Positions 7,992-16,723 of a DNA stretch of 64,000 bases are shown here, one piece after another (within the stretch, counting starts at the first letter, position 1; every line of letters starts with the position of its first letter). The notes beneath the pieces are model-generated. The model did not search any database, was not told where the DNA came from, and saw nothing but the letters and a program-made list of their open reading frames with translations. The position numbers and the translations under genes were made by a program. This DNA comes from Methyloversatilis discipulorum (GTDB taxonomy: Bacteria; Pseudomonadota; Gammaproteobacteria; Burkholderiales; Rhodocyclaceae): positions 3,038,001 to 3,102,000 of the forward strand of contig NZ_AZUP01000001.1 of NCBI RefSeq assembly GCF_000527135.1, given 5' to 3'.

Positions 7992-9439
7992 CACCCCTCC
8001 AGCCCGAAGCGCACCATCTTTCCACGCAGACCGACCCGGGACAGACCCAGTTCCTTGGCGGCGCGCGTCTTGTTCCAGCGGTGGCGGAGCAGGGTTTCGC
8101 GCAGCACCATGGCTTCGATCGCGTCCAGCCGCTCGGCCAGCGTGCCGCTCGCCGGCAACGGGGTGGCGCTGGCGGTGGCGGTGAGGCCGGCCTGACCGTG
8201 CAGCACGCGCAGCGACAGCGACTGCGCCTCGATCCGTTCGCTGTCGCTCAGCGCCAGTGCGCGCGCCAGTTCGTTGCGCAGTTCGCGGATGTTGCCGGGC
8301 CACGGATAGCCCATCAGACACGCCATCGCCTCGTCGGTCAGCGAGGCGCCGGGGCGGCCCAGTTCGATGCCCACCTCGTCGACCACGCGGCGGGCGATCG
8401 GCTCGATGTCGCCGACGCGCTCGCGCAGCGGCGGTACGGTGAAGGTGGCGCCGGCGATGCGGTAATACAGATCCTCGCGGAACAGCCCTTCGCGCACCCG
8501 CTGTTCGAGGTCGCGGTGGGTGGCGGCGATGACGCGCACGTCCACCGGTACCGCGCGCGTGCCGCCGACCGGGCGCACCTCGCCTTCCTGCAGCACACGC
8601 AGCAGGCGCACCTGGAAGGCGGGCGAGGTTTCGCCGATCTCGTCGAGGAATACGGTGCCGCCGTCGGCGCGCTGGAAGAGGCCGATGTGGTCCTCGTAGG
8701 CGCCGGTGAAGGCACCGCGCTTGTGGCCGAACAGTTCGGATTCGAGCAGGGTTTCCGGTATCGCCGCGCAGTTCTCGACGACGAAGGCGCCATTGGCGCG
8801 CGGACTGGCGTAGTGGATGGCGCGCGCCAGCAACTCCTTGCCGGTGCCGGATTCGCCGAGCACCAGCACCGACAGGTCGTAGCGGGCGACACGCGCGGCC
8901 ATTTCGCACACCGAATCGAGCGGGCTGCCGGTCGAGCGCTCTATGCGATCGAAGCCGAAGGTGCGACGCGCGCGCTCCAGCTTGTGCGCGGCGCGCTGGC
9001 GCAGCACGGGTGTGGCGGTGCGCAGTTCGAGGTCGAGGCGGGCGGTTTCCTGCTGCAGCGTCTGCGCCTCGGCGGCATTGCGCACGGTGGCCAGCAGGTG
9101 GTCGGGCACCCAGGGCTTCAGGATGTACTGGTAGATGCCGGCGTCGTTGATGCCGGCGATGATGTCTTCCGAATCGGTGTAGCCGGAAATGACGATGCGC
9201 ACGACGTCGGGCCAGCGCTCGCGCACCTCCTTCAGGAACAGCACGCCGGTCAGGCCGGGCATGCGCTGGTCGCACAGGATGACATTCACCTCGTGCCGCT
9301 CCAGCTGCTGGCGCGCGTCGTCGGCGCCGCTGGCGGTGAGTACGGTGAAGTCCTCTTCCAGCGTGCGGCGCATCGCGTCCTGCGAGCGGACCTCGTCATC
9401 GACCACCAGCACGGTGGGCACGCGCAGGCTCGCGTTCAT
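7991..9439 (-). CDS. hoxA: sigma54-dependent hydrogenase activator HoxA (NtrC family)
   Basis: Three domains are visible in 482 residues: a receiver domain with the phosphoacceptor Asp57 (CDQRMPG), an AAA+ domain with GESGTGKE and the sigma54 contact motif GAFTGA, and a C-terminal Fis-type helix-turn-helix. HoxA and HupR activate hydrogenase promoters with RpoN, under control of HoxBC and a HupT/HoxJ kinase; in studied members the unphosphorylated form is active. A kinase of that type is encoded at 42642-44003. The sigma54-like elements before hoxK and cbbR are its candidate targets. The gene overlaps hoxX by four bases. Confidence 0.94.
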   Translation of the reverse strand: MNASLRVPTVLVVDDEVRSQDAMRRTLEEDFTVLTASGADDARQQLERHEVNVILCDQRMPGLTGVLFLKEVRERWPDVVRIVISGYTDSEDIIAGINDAGIYQYILKPWVPDHLLATVRNAAEAQTLQQETARLDLELRTATPVLRQRAAHKLERARRTFGFDRIERSTGSPLDSVCEMAARVARYDLSVLVLGESGTGKELLARAIHYASPRANGAFVVENCAAIPETLLESELFGHKRGAFTGAYEDHIGLFQRADGGTVFLDEIGETSPAFQVRLLRVLQEGEVRPVGGTRAVPVDVRVIAATHRDLEQRVREGLFREDLYYRIAGATFTVPPLRERVGDIEPIARRVVDEVGIELGRPGASLTDEAMACLMGYPWPGNIRELRNELARALALSDSERIEAQSLSLRVLHGQAGLTATASATPLPASGTLAERLDAIEAMVLRETLLRHRWNKTRAAKELGLSRVGLRGKMVRFGLEG

Positions 9440-11181
9440 CGCGCAGCCACCTCACGGTGCACGGCCAGGTGGCGCGGCGTCCAGGCATGCGGAAGCTTGT
9501 GCACGAAGTGGTGGCGCGCGACGTGGTAGCTGGGATCGAAGCCGTAGAAATTGCGGTGCATGCGGGACAGTTCTTCCTTGCGGTAATCGGCGAGCGGTCG
9601 TTCGGCTTCGTGGGCCGCGCGCTCGGTCTGCTTGCGCATGACGCGATCGCGCAGATTGTACGACGCGGCCAGCAGCCGGGCTTCCTGCACCGCCGCATCG
9701 AGGGCATCGCCGGCCGGCACGTCGAGGCAGCGGTCGACGAAGCCGATGCGCAATGCCTCGGGTGCGGACAGCGGCAGCCGGCTCTGCATCAGCGCACGCG
9801 CGCCGTCGGCGCCGAGCCGGCGCGGCGCGAGGTAGGTCCAGTACTCGGAGCCGTACAGATTGCCCATATTCTTGTAGTGCGGGTTCAGCATGACGCCGCG
9901 CTGCGCCCACACCTCGTCCGCCGCCAGCGCGAGGAAGGCGCCGCCGGCACCGGCGTTACCGCGCAGCAGCGACACGGTGAGGCGGTCGGTCGTCGTGATG
10001 ATTTCCAGCGCGACGTCGTTCATCGCGTTGATGTTGCGCCACGATTCGTCGGCCGCGCTGTCGCCGTCGCGGTGCGCCGCCGCCTCGATGCAGTTGAGGT
10101 CGATGCCATTGCTGAAGAAGCCGTCGCCGCCGGCTATCAGCAGGACCTGCGTGTCGCGCCGCTTCACCTCGACCAGCGCGTCGCGCAGGCGCTGGCACTG
10201 CGCGGTGGACATCGCGCCATTGCAGAAGTCGAAACTCAGCACGCCGACGCGGGCACCGTGCTCGCCGTGTTCGGCGTAGCGCAGCTCGCCCCACTCGTCG
10301 GCTGCCCGCGCGAGCGGCACCGCGCGCTCGGGCAGCGTCGCTGCCTCCGCCGCAAAGGCCTGCGTCGCCGGCAGCTTGATCGGCGACGCGGCGTCGCCGA
10401 GCGCGACCGACACGCGGCCTATCCAGACGCCACCATCGACGGTCCGCCGCAGCAGCGCGCCGTCGCGCTGCGCCAATACGTCGCCCGGCGCGCCACCGAA
10501 ACCGGCCAGCGCCTCCAGCGTCGCGGGGTGCGCGTCGAACAGCCGGCAGGGCTGGCCGAACAGCGCATCGACCACGCCCGGCTGGCCGTCGGACGCGCGT
10601 ATCTTCGCCAGCACCGTTGCGCTGTCGTCGCGCGACCAGTCGATGGCGCGACGCGCCTGCGGCAGCACGCCACGCCAGCCGTCGGCGGCGGGCACACTTC
10701 TCTGCGGCGCGTCGCCGGCAGTAAAGCGGGCCAGCGCCTGCAGCGTGGCCGCCACCGCCGCCTCGGTCACCTCGCGCCGGTAGATCGCGCCCTTGGACGC
10801 CGCACGCAGCGGGAAGGTGGCGGCCCCCCATATCGGGCCGGCGTCGAAATCGCCGTCCGCCTGCAGCACGGTGACGCCCCATTCGCGCTGCCCCTCGACG
10901 ATGGCCCAGTCGAGCGCGGCTGGACCGCGATCGCCCGGCGGGCCCGGGTGCACGACGAAGCAGGGCACGGTGCGCCACACCGACTCGGGGATGCGCCGCT
11001 TCAAGAAGGGCGCCAGCACGAGGTCAGGCTGGAACAGCGCGACCGCCTCTCCGGTCACCGCGTCGGCGATGTCCAGCTCGACCGACAGCGTGTGGCCGAG
11101 CGCCGTCAGTTCGGCGTACAGGCGCTGGCTCAGGCTGTTGAAGCTGTGGCACAGCAGCAGGATGCGCAGTGGCGCCGTCAT
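9436..11181 (-). CDS. hoxX: hydrogenase maturation factor HoxX/HypX
   Basis: The 581-residue protein joins an N-terminal formyltransferase-like domain (about 1-270, with HPGPPGDRGP near residue 80) to a C-terminal enoyl-CoA hydratase/isomerase-like domain (about 300-545). HypX supplies the active-site CO ligand from a formyl-group donor under aerobic conditions. Its presence fits aerobic hydrogen oxidation. It sits between the 153-residue unknown gene and hoxA, overlapping both by four bases. Confidence 0.92.
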   Translation of the reverse strand: MTAPLRILLLCHSFNSLSQRLYAELTALGHTLSVELDIADAVTGEAVALFQPDLVLAPFLKRRIPESVWRTVPCFVVHPGPPGDRGPAALDWAIVEGQREWGVTVLQADGDFDAGPIWGAATFPLRAASKGAIYRREVTEAAVAATLQALARFTAGDAPQRSVPAADGWRGVLPQARRAIDWSRDDSATVLAKIRASDGQPGVVDALFGQPCRLFDAHPATLEALAGFGGAPGDVLAQRDGALLRRTVDGGVWIGRVSVALGDAASPIKLPATQAFAAEAATLPERAVPLARAADEWGELRYAEHGEHGARVGVLSFDFCNGAMSTAQCQRLRDALVEVKRRDTQVLLIAGGDGFFSNGIDLNCIEAAAHRDGDSAADESWRNINAMNDVALEIITTTDRLTVSLLRGNAGAGGAFLALAADEVWAQRGVMLNPHYKNMGNLYGSEYWTYLAPRRLGADGARALMQSRLPLSAPEALRIGFVDRCLDVPAGDALDAAVQEARLLAASYNLRDRVMRKQTERAAHEAERPLADYRKEELSRMHRNFYGFDPSYHVARHHFVHKLPHAWTPRHLAVHREVAAR

Positions 11182-11639
11182 GTCGGCAGCCTCAGTCCGC
11201 CCAGCGTGCGCGCGGCGTCGCGGCGGCCCATGTAGAGCGCGAGCTTGCTCTCGATCGCGTCGAGCGCGCGGTTGAAGGCGGTCGCGTCTTCGGCCGCCAG
11301 CATCGGACGTGCGACCAGCGCGACGTCGGGGCCGAAGTGCGGTGCCAGCCTGTGCATCGCGTCGGCGCGGCGCATTTCGAGCAGCGCGTCGGCCGGCGTT
11401 GTTCTGTCGTTGGCGGCCGGAAGCGCTGCCGGTTCGACCGCCTCGACATGGCCCAGCGTGCGCAGTTCTTCGAGTAGATCGGCTGCGCCGTCGCCGATCA
11501 CCTCCTGCAGCGCCGACAGCGGTGCCTGGCCATTGACGACGATGAGCGCCGCGCGCAGCCGGCCGCGCAGCGTGCCGGTGCGCGACAGCAGTTCGGCGCG
11601 GCCCTGGTCGGTCTTGGCATAGACGCGGTCGGCGCTCAT
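11178..11639 (-). CDS. 153-residue protein of unknown function between hypE and hoxX
   Basis: I do not recognise a characterised family. The N-terminal half (about 1-70) reads like a small winged-helix fold, with a basic segment (RGRLRAALIVV) followed by alternating helices. The C-terminal half (about 85-150) is helical with many alanines. There is no signal peptide, cysteine pair or membrane helix. It overlaps the hoxX start by four bases and follows hypE by six, so it is fully embedded in the maturation operon. In the Cupriavidus order hypE is followed directly by hypX, so this gene is an addition whose role in maturation or regulation is open. Confidence 0.75.
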   Translation of the reverse strand: MSADRVYAKTDQGRAELLSRTGTLRGRLRAALIVVNGQAPLSALQEVIGDGAADLLEELRTLGHVEAVEPAALPAANDRTTPADALLEMRRADAMHRLAPHFGPDVALVARPMLAAEDATAFNRALDAIESKLALYMGRRDAARTLGGLRLPT

Positions 11640-11645
11640 CGGGGT

Positions 11646-12722
11646 TCAGCAGATGCGCGGCAGCTGCTCTCCGCTCAGCCAGTCGACCACGCGCCGGCCG
11701 CCGAAGCGGGTGTTCATCTGCACGAAGTGGTGCGCGTCCTCCTGCACGACACCGATGCGTGCCGCGTCGGCGCCGTGCGAATGCGCGCGCATTGCGGCGA
11801 GTACCGCGTCGGCGTGCTCCGGCGGCACGATGGCCAGCAGCTTGCCCTCGTTGGCGACGTAGAGCGGGTCCAGCCCGAGCAGTTCACAGGCCGCATCGAC
11901 TTCCCGCTTGACCGGGATCGCCGCTTCGTCGAGCAGCATGCCGACGCCGGACTGGCGGGCGATCTCGTTCAGCGTGGTGGCCACACCGCCGCGCGTCGGA
12001 TCGCGCAGCGTGCGGATGGCCGGACACACCGCCAGCATGTCGGCGACCAGACCGTTCAGCGCCGCGGTGTCCGACACGATGGTCGTTTCGAACTCCAGCG
12101 ATTCGCGCTGCGACAGCACCGCCACGCCGTGGTCGCCCACCGTGCCCGACAGCAGGATGACGTCGCCCGGCCGCGCGTTCGCGCCCGATACGTCGATGCC
12201 GTGCGGCACCACGCCGACCCCGGTCGTGCTGATGAACACGCCGTCGCCCTTGCCCTGCTCCACCACCTTGGTGTCGCCGGTCACCACCGCGACGCCGGCT
12301 TCGCGCGCGGCGGCGGCCATCGACTGCACGATGCGCTTCAGGTCGGCCAGCGGAAAGCCCTCTTCGAGGATGAAGCTGGCCGACAACCAGAGCGGCGTGG
12401 CGCCCATCATCGCCACGTCGTTCACCGTGCCGTGCACGCTGAGCGCACCGATGTCGCCGCCGGGAAAGAACAGCGGCGAAATGACGTGCGCGTCGGTCGC
12501 CATCACCAGGCGGCTACCCTGCGGAATGGCCAGCGATGCGCCGTCGTTGCCCTGGCGCAGGAAGGGGTTGTCGAAGGCGGCGAGGAAGATTTCCTCGATC
12601 AGCTGCGACGCGGCACGACCGCCGGCGCCGTGGCCCATGTCGATGCGGCCGTTGCGGATGTCCAGCGGCCGGACATAGCCGGCGCGCACGGTGCCGCCCT
12701 TGCTGTCGTCTCTCGCGTTCAT
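11646..12722 (-). CDS. hypE: hydrogenase maturation protein HypE
   Basis: HypE dehydrates a carbamoyl group carried on its C-terminal cysteine to cyanide, the ligand later put on the active-site iron. The 358-residue sequence has the PurM-like ATP-binding fold (GDTKVVEQG, DPTRGGVATTLNE) and ends in PRIC with Cys358 as the terminal residue, exactly as required. The start at 12722 overlaps the hypD stop by four bases. Confidence 0.96.
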   Translation of the reverse strand: MNARDDSKGGTVRAGYVRPLDIRNGRIDMGHGAGGRAASQLIEEIFLAAFDNPFLRQGNDGASLAIPQGSRLVMATDAHVISPLFFPGGDIGALSVHGTVNDVAMMGATPLWLSASFILEEGFPLADLKRIVQSMAAAAREAGVAVVTGDTKVVEQGKGDGVFISTTGVGVVPHGIDVSGANARPGDVILLSGTVGDHGVAVLSQRESLEFETTIVSDTAALNGLVADMLAVCPAIRTLRDPTRGGVATTLNEIARQSGVGMLLDEAAIPVKREVDAACELLGLDPLYVANEGKLLAIVPPEHADAVLAAMRAHSHGADAARIGVVQEDAHHFVQMNTRFGGRRVVDWLSGEQLPRIC

Positions 12723-13861
12723 GCGCTCACCTTCACCGGAATGTCCTTGAATCTTCCATACGCGTAATGCGCCGCACAGGCGCCTTCGCTCGACACCATG
12801 CAGGAACCGATCGGGTTTTCCGGCGTGCACACGGTGCCGAAAATCTTGCAGTCGGTCGGCTTCTTGACGCCGCGCAGGATGGCGCCGCACTCGCAGGCCT
12901 TGTTGTCGGCCACCGGCTTGTAGCCGACGTCGAAGCGGCGCTCGGCGTCGAACTCGGCGAAGGCCGGCCGTATCTTCAGCGCGCTGTACGGCACTTCGCC
13001 CAGACCGCGCCATTCGAAGCTGGGCCGCAGCTCGAACACCTCGGACACCTTCTGCTGCGCGGCGAGGTTGCCGTCACGGTCGACCGCGCGGGTGAATTCG
13101 TTTTCGACGTGGGCGCGGCCGTCGTTCACCTGACGCACCAGCATCAGGATGGCCTGCATCACGTCCAGCGGCTCGAAGCCGGCGATCACGACCGGCTTGC
13201 GGTATTCCTCGGCGAAATGCTCGTAGGGCGCGGCGCCGATGACGATGCTCACGTGCGCCGGGCCGATGAAGCCGTCGATCGGCACCGTGCCGTACTGGCG
13301 CACTTCCGGCGATTCCAGGATGTGGGTGATGGCGGACGGCGTCAGCACATGGCAGCACAGCACGCTGAAATTCTTCAGCCCCTCGCGCTGCGCGCGCAGG
13401 ATGGCGAGCGCGGTCGGCGGCGTCGTCGTTTCGAAGCCGATGGCGAAGAACACCACCTGACGCTCCGGGTTGTCGCGGGCGACGGTGAGCGCGTCGGCCG
13501 CCGAATACACCATGCGGATGTCGCCGCCACGCGCCTTCGCTTTCGTCAGCGACAGGCTGTCGGAGGCCGGCACGCGCATGGTGTCGCCGTAGGTGCAGAC
13601 GATCACGTCGTGTTCGAGTGCCAGCTTGATCGCCATGTCGACGCGGCCGATCGGCAGCACGCAGACCGGACAGCCGGGGCCGTGGATCATGCGCACATTC
13701 GTGGGCAGCAGTTCGCTCACGCCGTAGCGCGAGATGGCGTGCGTGTGGCCACCGCAGAACTCCATGAAGCTGTACTGACGGTCGCCACGCGCTTCAGTGG
13801 CCAGACGGTCGGCGATCTTGCGGGCGACATCACCATCCCTGAACTCGTCGATGTACTTCAT
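12719..13861 (-). CDS. hypD: hydrogenase maturation protein HypD
   Basis: HypD is the iron-sulfur scaffold on which Fe(CN)2CO is assembled together with HypC. The 380-residue protein shows the family motifs FCGGHTHA, GPGCPVC, GFETTTPPTA, and a C-terminal cysteine cluster (ACECGAILRG, DCKIFG, CTPENPIGSCMVS). The start overlaps the hypC stop by four bases, and the length is typical. Confidence 0.96.
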   Translation of the reverse strand: MKYIDEFRDGDVARKIADRLATEARGDRQYSFMEFCGGHTHAISRYGVSELLPTNVRMIHGPGCPVCVLPIGRVDMAIKLALEHDVIVCTYGDTMRVPASDSLSLTKAKARGGDIRMVYSAADALTVARDNPERQVVFFAIGFETTTPPTALAILRAQREGLKNFSVLCCHVLTPSAITHILESPEVRQYGTVPIDGFIGPAHVSIVIGAAPYEHFAEEYRKPVVIAGFEPLDVMQAILMLVRQVNDGRAHVENEFTRAVDRDGNLAAQQKVSEVFELRPSFEWRGLGEVPYSALKIRPAFAEFDAERRFDVGYKPVADNKACECGAILRGVKKPTDCKIFGTVCTPENPIGSCMVSSEGACAAHYAYGRFKDIPVKVSA

Positions 13862-14100
13862 GACGCCGACTCCGTCGCGGCCATCGCCGCCGACATTTCG
13901 CCGAACAGTGCCAGCGTGCGCTCGGCTTCTTCCGGGTCGATCATGCCGATGGCGTGACCGACATGGACGATGACGTAGTCGCCGACCTGCGCCTCGGGCA
14001 CCAGTTCGATCGACACTTCCTTGCGGATGCCGCCGAGGTTCACCACCGCGCGTTCGTCCTCGCGCAGTTCGACCAGCTTGGCGGGGATGGCTAGACACAT
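13858..14100 (-). CDS. hypC: hydrogenase maturation chaperone HypC
   Basis: This 80-residue protein begins MCLAIPAK, with the essential Cys2 of the HypC/HybG family that binds iron and the large-subunit precursor. The HVGHAIGMI segment near residue 48 is also typical. It overlaps hypF at its start and hypD at its stop. HoxL at 19929-20294 is a second family member, probably dedicated to the membrane-bound enzyme. Confidence 0.95.
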   Translation of the reverse strand: MCLAIPAKLVELREDERAVVNLGGIRKEVSIELVPEAQVGDYVIVHVGHAIGMIDPEEAERTLALFGEMSAAMAATESAS

Positions 14101-15230
14101 GACAGGGACTCCGTGAGCACGCCGGGTGCGAGATGGATCTGCTGCGCGACCGCCCAGGCCTGGCCGAGGGCCAGACCGGCATCGCCACAGGAAGTGGCCT
14201 GCGGCCGCAGTACGCGCAGGCCGCGGCTCTGCAGCCGCAGTGTGACGCGGCGCGTCAGCAGCGCATTCATGAAACAGCCGCCGCCGAGGCAGACGGTATC
14301 GACCTGGGTGGCCTGCGCGGCGGCGATCGCCCACTGCGCGAGGCCGTCGGCCAGCGCCACATGAAACCAGGCGGCGGCTTCGTCGGCATTGCCGTCCGGC
14401 CAGTCGAGCAGGCGGGCGAGCAGCGGACGCAGGTCGAGCATGCTGTCGCCGGCGACCTCGACGACGCTGTCCAGCGTCGGCTCGCCGTGCGCGGCAAACC
14501 AGCGCTTGGCGGCCGATTCGAGCGCGATGGCGGCTTCGGCCTCGTGCGACTGGCGCACGCTCAAACCGAGCGCGCCGGCCGCGGCGTCGAACCAGCGGCC
14601 GGTGCTGGTGGTGGGCGGGCTGTTCAGGCCGCTGTCCAGCATGCGGGCGACGGTGCGTGCGGCCTGGGCGCCGACCGCCGCGGTGTAACGCGCTTCGATG
14701 TCAGCGCCGCGACCCAGCGTCTGCATCGCCGCGGCGGCCATGCGCCAGGGCTCGCGCGCGGCGACGTCGCCGCCGGCCAGTCGCAGCGGCCACAGGTGGC
14801 CGAGCCGGCGCCAGTCGCCGGGCGCCACCCACAGCAGTTCGCCGCCCCAGGCCACGCCGTCGGTGCCGAGGCCGACGCCGTCCAGCGCCAGCCCGACCAC
14901 CGGTTCGGTCAGGCCGTGCTCGGCCATCACGGCGGCGATGTGCGCGTGGTGATGCTGCACGCCGACGGCCGGCACGCGCAGTCGGTCGGCCAGCGCGACC
15001 GCCAGCTGCGTGCTGTAGAAATCGGGGTGCAGGTCATGCGCGATCGCTTCGATCGGCGTACAGGACTGCGCGCGCAGCTGGTCGAGCGACTGTTCCAGCG
15101 CGACGCAGGCGGCCGGGTCGCCGAGGTCGCCGTGCATCGGCGACCAGACCGCGCGACCGTCCTCGAACAGGCAGGCGGCGTTCTTCAGCCAGGCGCCGGC
15201 CGCCAGCACGGTGGGGAGCCGGGGGCTCAT
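14091..15230 (-). CDS. hypF: short HypF-type carbamoyltransferase lacking the N-terminal domains
   Basis: The 379-residue protein corresponds only to the C-terminal Kae1-like carbamoyltransferase half of HypF. It has the metal-binding HHHAH motif ([12 protein letters not shown], about residue 92), [10 protein letters not shown] and a late GGGCFMN motif. The acylphosphatase, zinc-finger and YrdC-like domains of full HypF (about 750 residues) are absent, and the preceding frame is hypB, so this is not a recent truncation. Cupriavidus HypF1 is similarly short. How carbamoyl-adenylate is made is unclear from this window; a full HypF may exist elsewhere. It overlaps hypC by ten bases. Confidence 0.88.
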   Translation of the reverse strand: MSPRLPTVLAAGAWLKNAACLFEDGRAVWSPMHGDLGDPAACVALEQSLDQLRAQSCTPIEAIAHDLHPDFYSTQLAVALADRLRVPAVGVQHHHAHIAAVMAEHGLTEPVVGLALDGVGLGTDGVAWGGELLWVAPGDWRRLGHLWPLRLAGGDVAAREPWRMAAAAMQTLGRGADIEARYTAAVGAQAARTVARMLDSGLNSPPTTSTGRWFDAAAGALGLSVRQSHEAEAAIALESAAKRWFAAHGEPTLDSVVEVAGDSMLDLRPLLARLLDWPDGNADEAAAWFHVALADGLAQWAIAAAQATQVDTVCLGGGCFMNALLTRRVTLRLQSRGLRVLRPQATSCGDAGLALGQAWAVAQQIHLAPGVLTESLSCV

Positions 15231-16189
15231 GACGCGGTGCTCCGCACGACGTCGTCGATGCCGGCACTCAGACCGGCCACGGCGTCGGCCTTCAGTCGCG
15301 CTTCGATCCAGGTCAGCCAGTCGCCCATGCCTTCGCCGGTGGTGGCCGACACGCGGATCACCTCGATGGCCGGATTGACGCGCCGCGCGAAGTCGATGCA
15401 GCGCTCGACGTCGAAGTTCAGGTAGGGCAGCAGGTCGATCTTGTTCAACAGCATCAGCGTGCTGGCGGCGAACATGTCCGGGTACTTGAGCGGCTTGTCC
15501 TCGCCCTCGGTCACCGACAGGATGGCCACCTTGGCCGCTTCGCCCAGATCCCACATAGCCGGGCAGACGAGGTTGCCGACGTTCTCGATGAACAGCAGGC
15601 TGCGTTCGTGATCGTGCCGGTGCAGGCGGGCGAAGGCTTCGGCCACCATCGGTGCGTCGAGGTGACAGCCCTTGCCGGTATTCACCTGCAGCGCCGGCGC
15701 GCCGGTGGCACGGATGCGGTCGGCGTCGAAAGAGGTCTGCTGGTCGCCCTCGATCACCGCCACCGGCAGTCCGGGCGCCCGCGTCTTCAGTGCCTCGATG
15801 GTGGCGCACAGCAGCGTGGTCTTGCCGGAGCCGGGGCTGGACACGAAATTCAGCGCGGTCACGCCGTGCGCGGCGAAGTGCGCGCGGTTCTGCGCGGCCA
15901 CGCGGTCGTTCTCGCCGAGGATGTCCGTTTCGAGCCGTATCGCGCGCGCCTGACTCATGCCGGGCACCGATACCTTCGCCGCGCCGGCGCCGAAATGCAG
16001 GTCGCCGCTGGTCGGGTCGACCGCGACGTGCGAGGCCTCGGCCTGTACCGCGTCCGTCCGGCGGATCGCCGGCGCACCGGGCTTCACCCGGCGCGCCGCG
16101 GGTGAATAGGGGCTGGGCGGATGGGCGTGCCCATGCCCCTCCATCGTCACCTGGCTGCCGTCACCGGCACATCCACACACTACGCACAT
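15227..16189 (-). CDS. hypB: hydrogenase nickel incorporation GTPase HypB
   Basis: The 320-residue SIMIBI GTPase has an N-terminal high-affinity nickel motif (CVVCGC, residues 2-7), a short histidine-containing linker (HGHAH), the P-loop SSPGSGKTT, and the GTPase motif ENVGNLVCP. It delivers nickel with HypA. AGGAGA precedes the ATG with proper spacing. Unlike its neighbours it is separated from the upstream gene, hypA, by about 190 bases that contain a large REP palindrome. Confidence 0.95.
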   Translation of the reverse strand: MCVVCGCAGDGSQVTMEGHGHAHPPSPYSPAARRVKPGAPAIRRTDAVQAEASHVAVDPTSGDLHFGAGAAKVSVPGMSQARAIRLETDILGENDRVAAQNRAHFAAHGVTALNFVSSPGSGKTTLLCATIEALKTRAPGLPVAVIEGDQQTSFDADRIRATGAPALQVNTGKGCHLDAPMVAEAFARLHRHDHERSLLFIENVGNLVCPAMWDLGEAAKVAILSVTEGEDKPLKYPDMFAASTLMLLNKIDLLPYLNFDVERCIDFARRVNPAIEVIRVSATTGEGMGDWLTWIEARLKADAVAGLSAGIDDVVRSTAS

Positions 16190-16270
16190 ATCGGTCTCCT
16201 CAGTCCTTGCCCGGTCTGAGCCGGGTCATGCAATCCTGCTCCGCGCGATCGCCCGCGCGCCAACCTTGTT

Positions 16271-16361
16271 GTAGGAGCGGTCTTCTGACCGCGACTGCGG
16301 CGACGGAGCGGCAGTTGGCTCATGATCAACCGCCCGGTCGCGGTCAGAAGACCGCTCCTAC
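16271..16361. repeat. REP-like inverted pair between hypA and hypB
   Basis: A perfect 25-bp inverted repeat (16271-16295 and 16337-16361) built on GTAGGAGCGGTCTTCTGACC encloses about 41 bases. Each arm is itself a small hairpin around TCTTCTGA. The pair lies inside the operon, in the only large gap of the maturation block, and the same unit recurs at 41.7-42.5 kb and 49.2 kb. In RNA it could stabilise upstream hox mRNA or lower expression of hypB and downstream genes. Confidence 0.9.
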
Positions 16362-16378
16362 AGAATCCAGACCGGCTC

Positions 16379-16723
16379 TCAATCCTCTACCTGCATGTCG
16401 ATCACCTTCAGTTCGGTGCCGCCGGTCGGCTGCAGCCTGTAACCACCGCAATGCGCGCAGGCGTCGCCGCGCTGCGCGATCTGCACGGTGAGACTGCAGT
16501 CCATGCACCAGGCTTCGCCCGGTGGTTCGTCGATATCGATGCGCGCGCCGTCGAGCAGCGTGCCGGGGGCGATGGCTTCGAGCGCGAAGCGCAGCGCGCG
16601 CGACTCGACGCCGGCCAGCTGACCCGCCTCCAGCCGCAGATGCGTGACGCGGGCGAAACGCTCGCGTTCGGCGGTGCGTTCGACCAGTTGCAGGATGCCG
16701 CCGGCCAGACTGGCTTCATGCAT
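16379..16723 (-). CDS. hypA: hydrogenase nickel incorporation protein HypA
   Basis: The 114-residue protein starts MHEAS, with the nickel-binding His2, and contains a zinc site of two pairs, CMDC and CAHC (about residues 73-91). HypA hands nickel to the large-subunit precursor together with HypB. GGGAGG lies before the ATG, and the start overlaps the hoxV stop by eight bases. Confidence 0.95.
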   Translation of the reverse strand: MHEASLAGGILQLVERTAERERFARVTHLRLEAGQLAGVESRALRFALEAIAPGTLLDGARIDIDEPPGEAWCMDCSLTVQIAQRGDACAHCGGYRLQPTGGTELKVIDMQVED

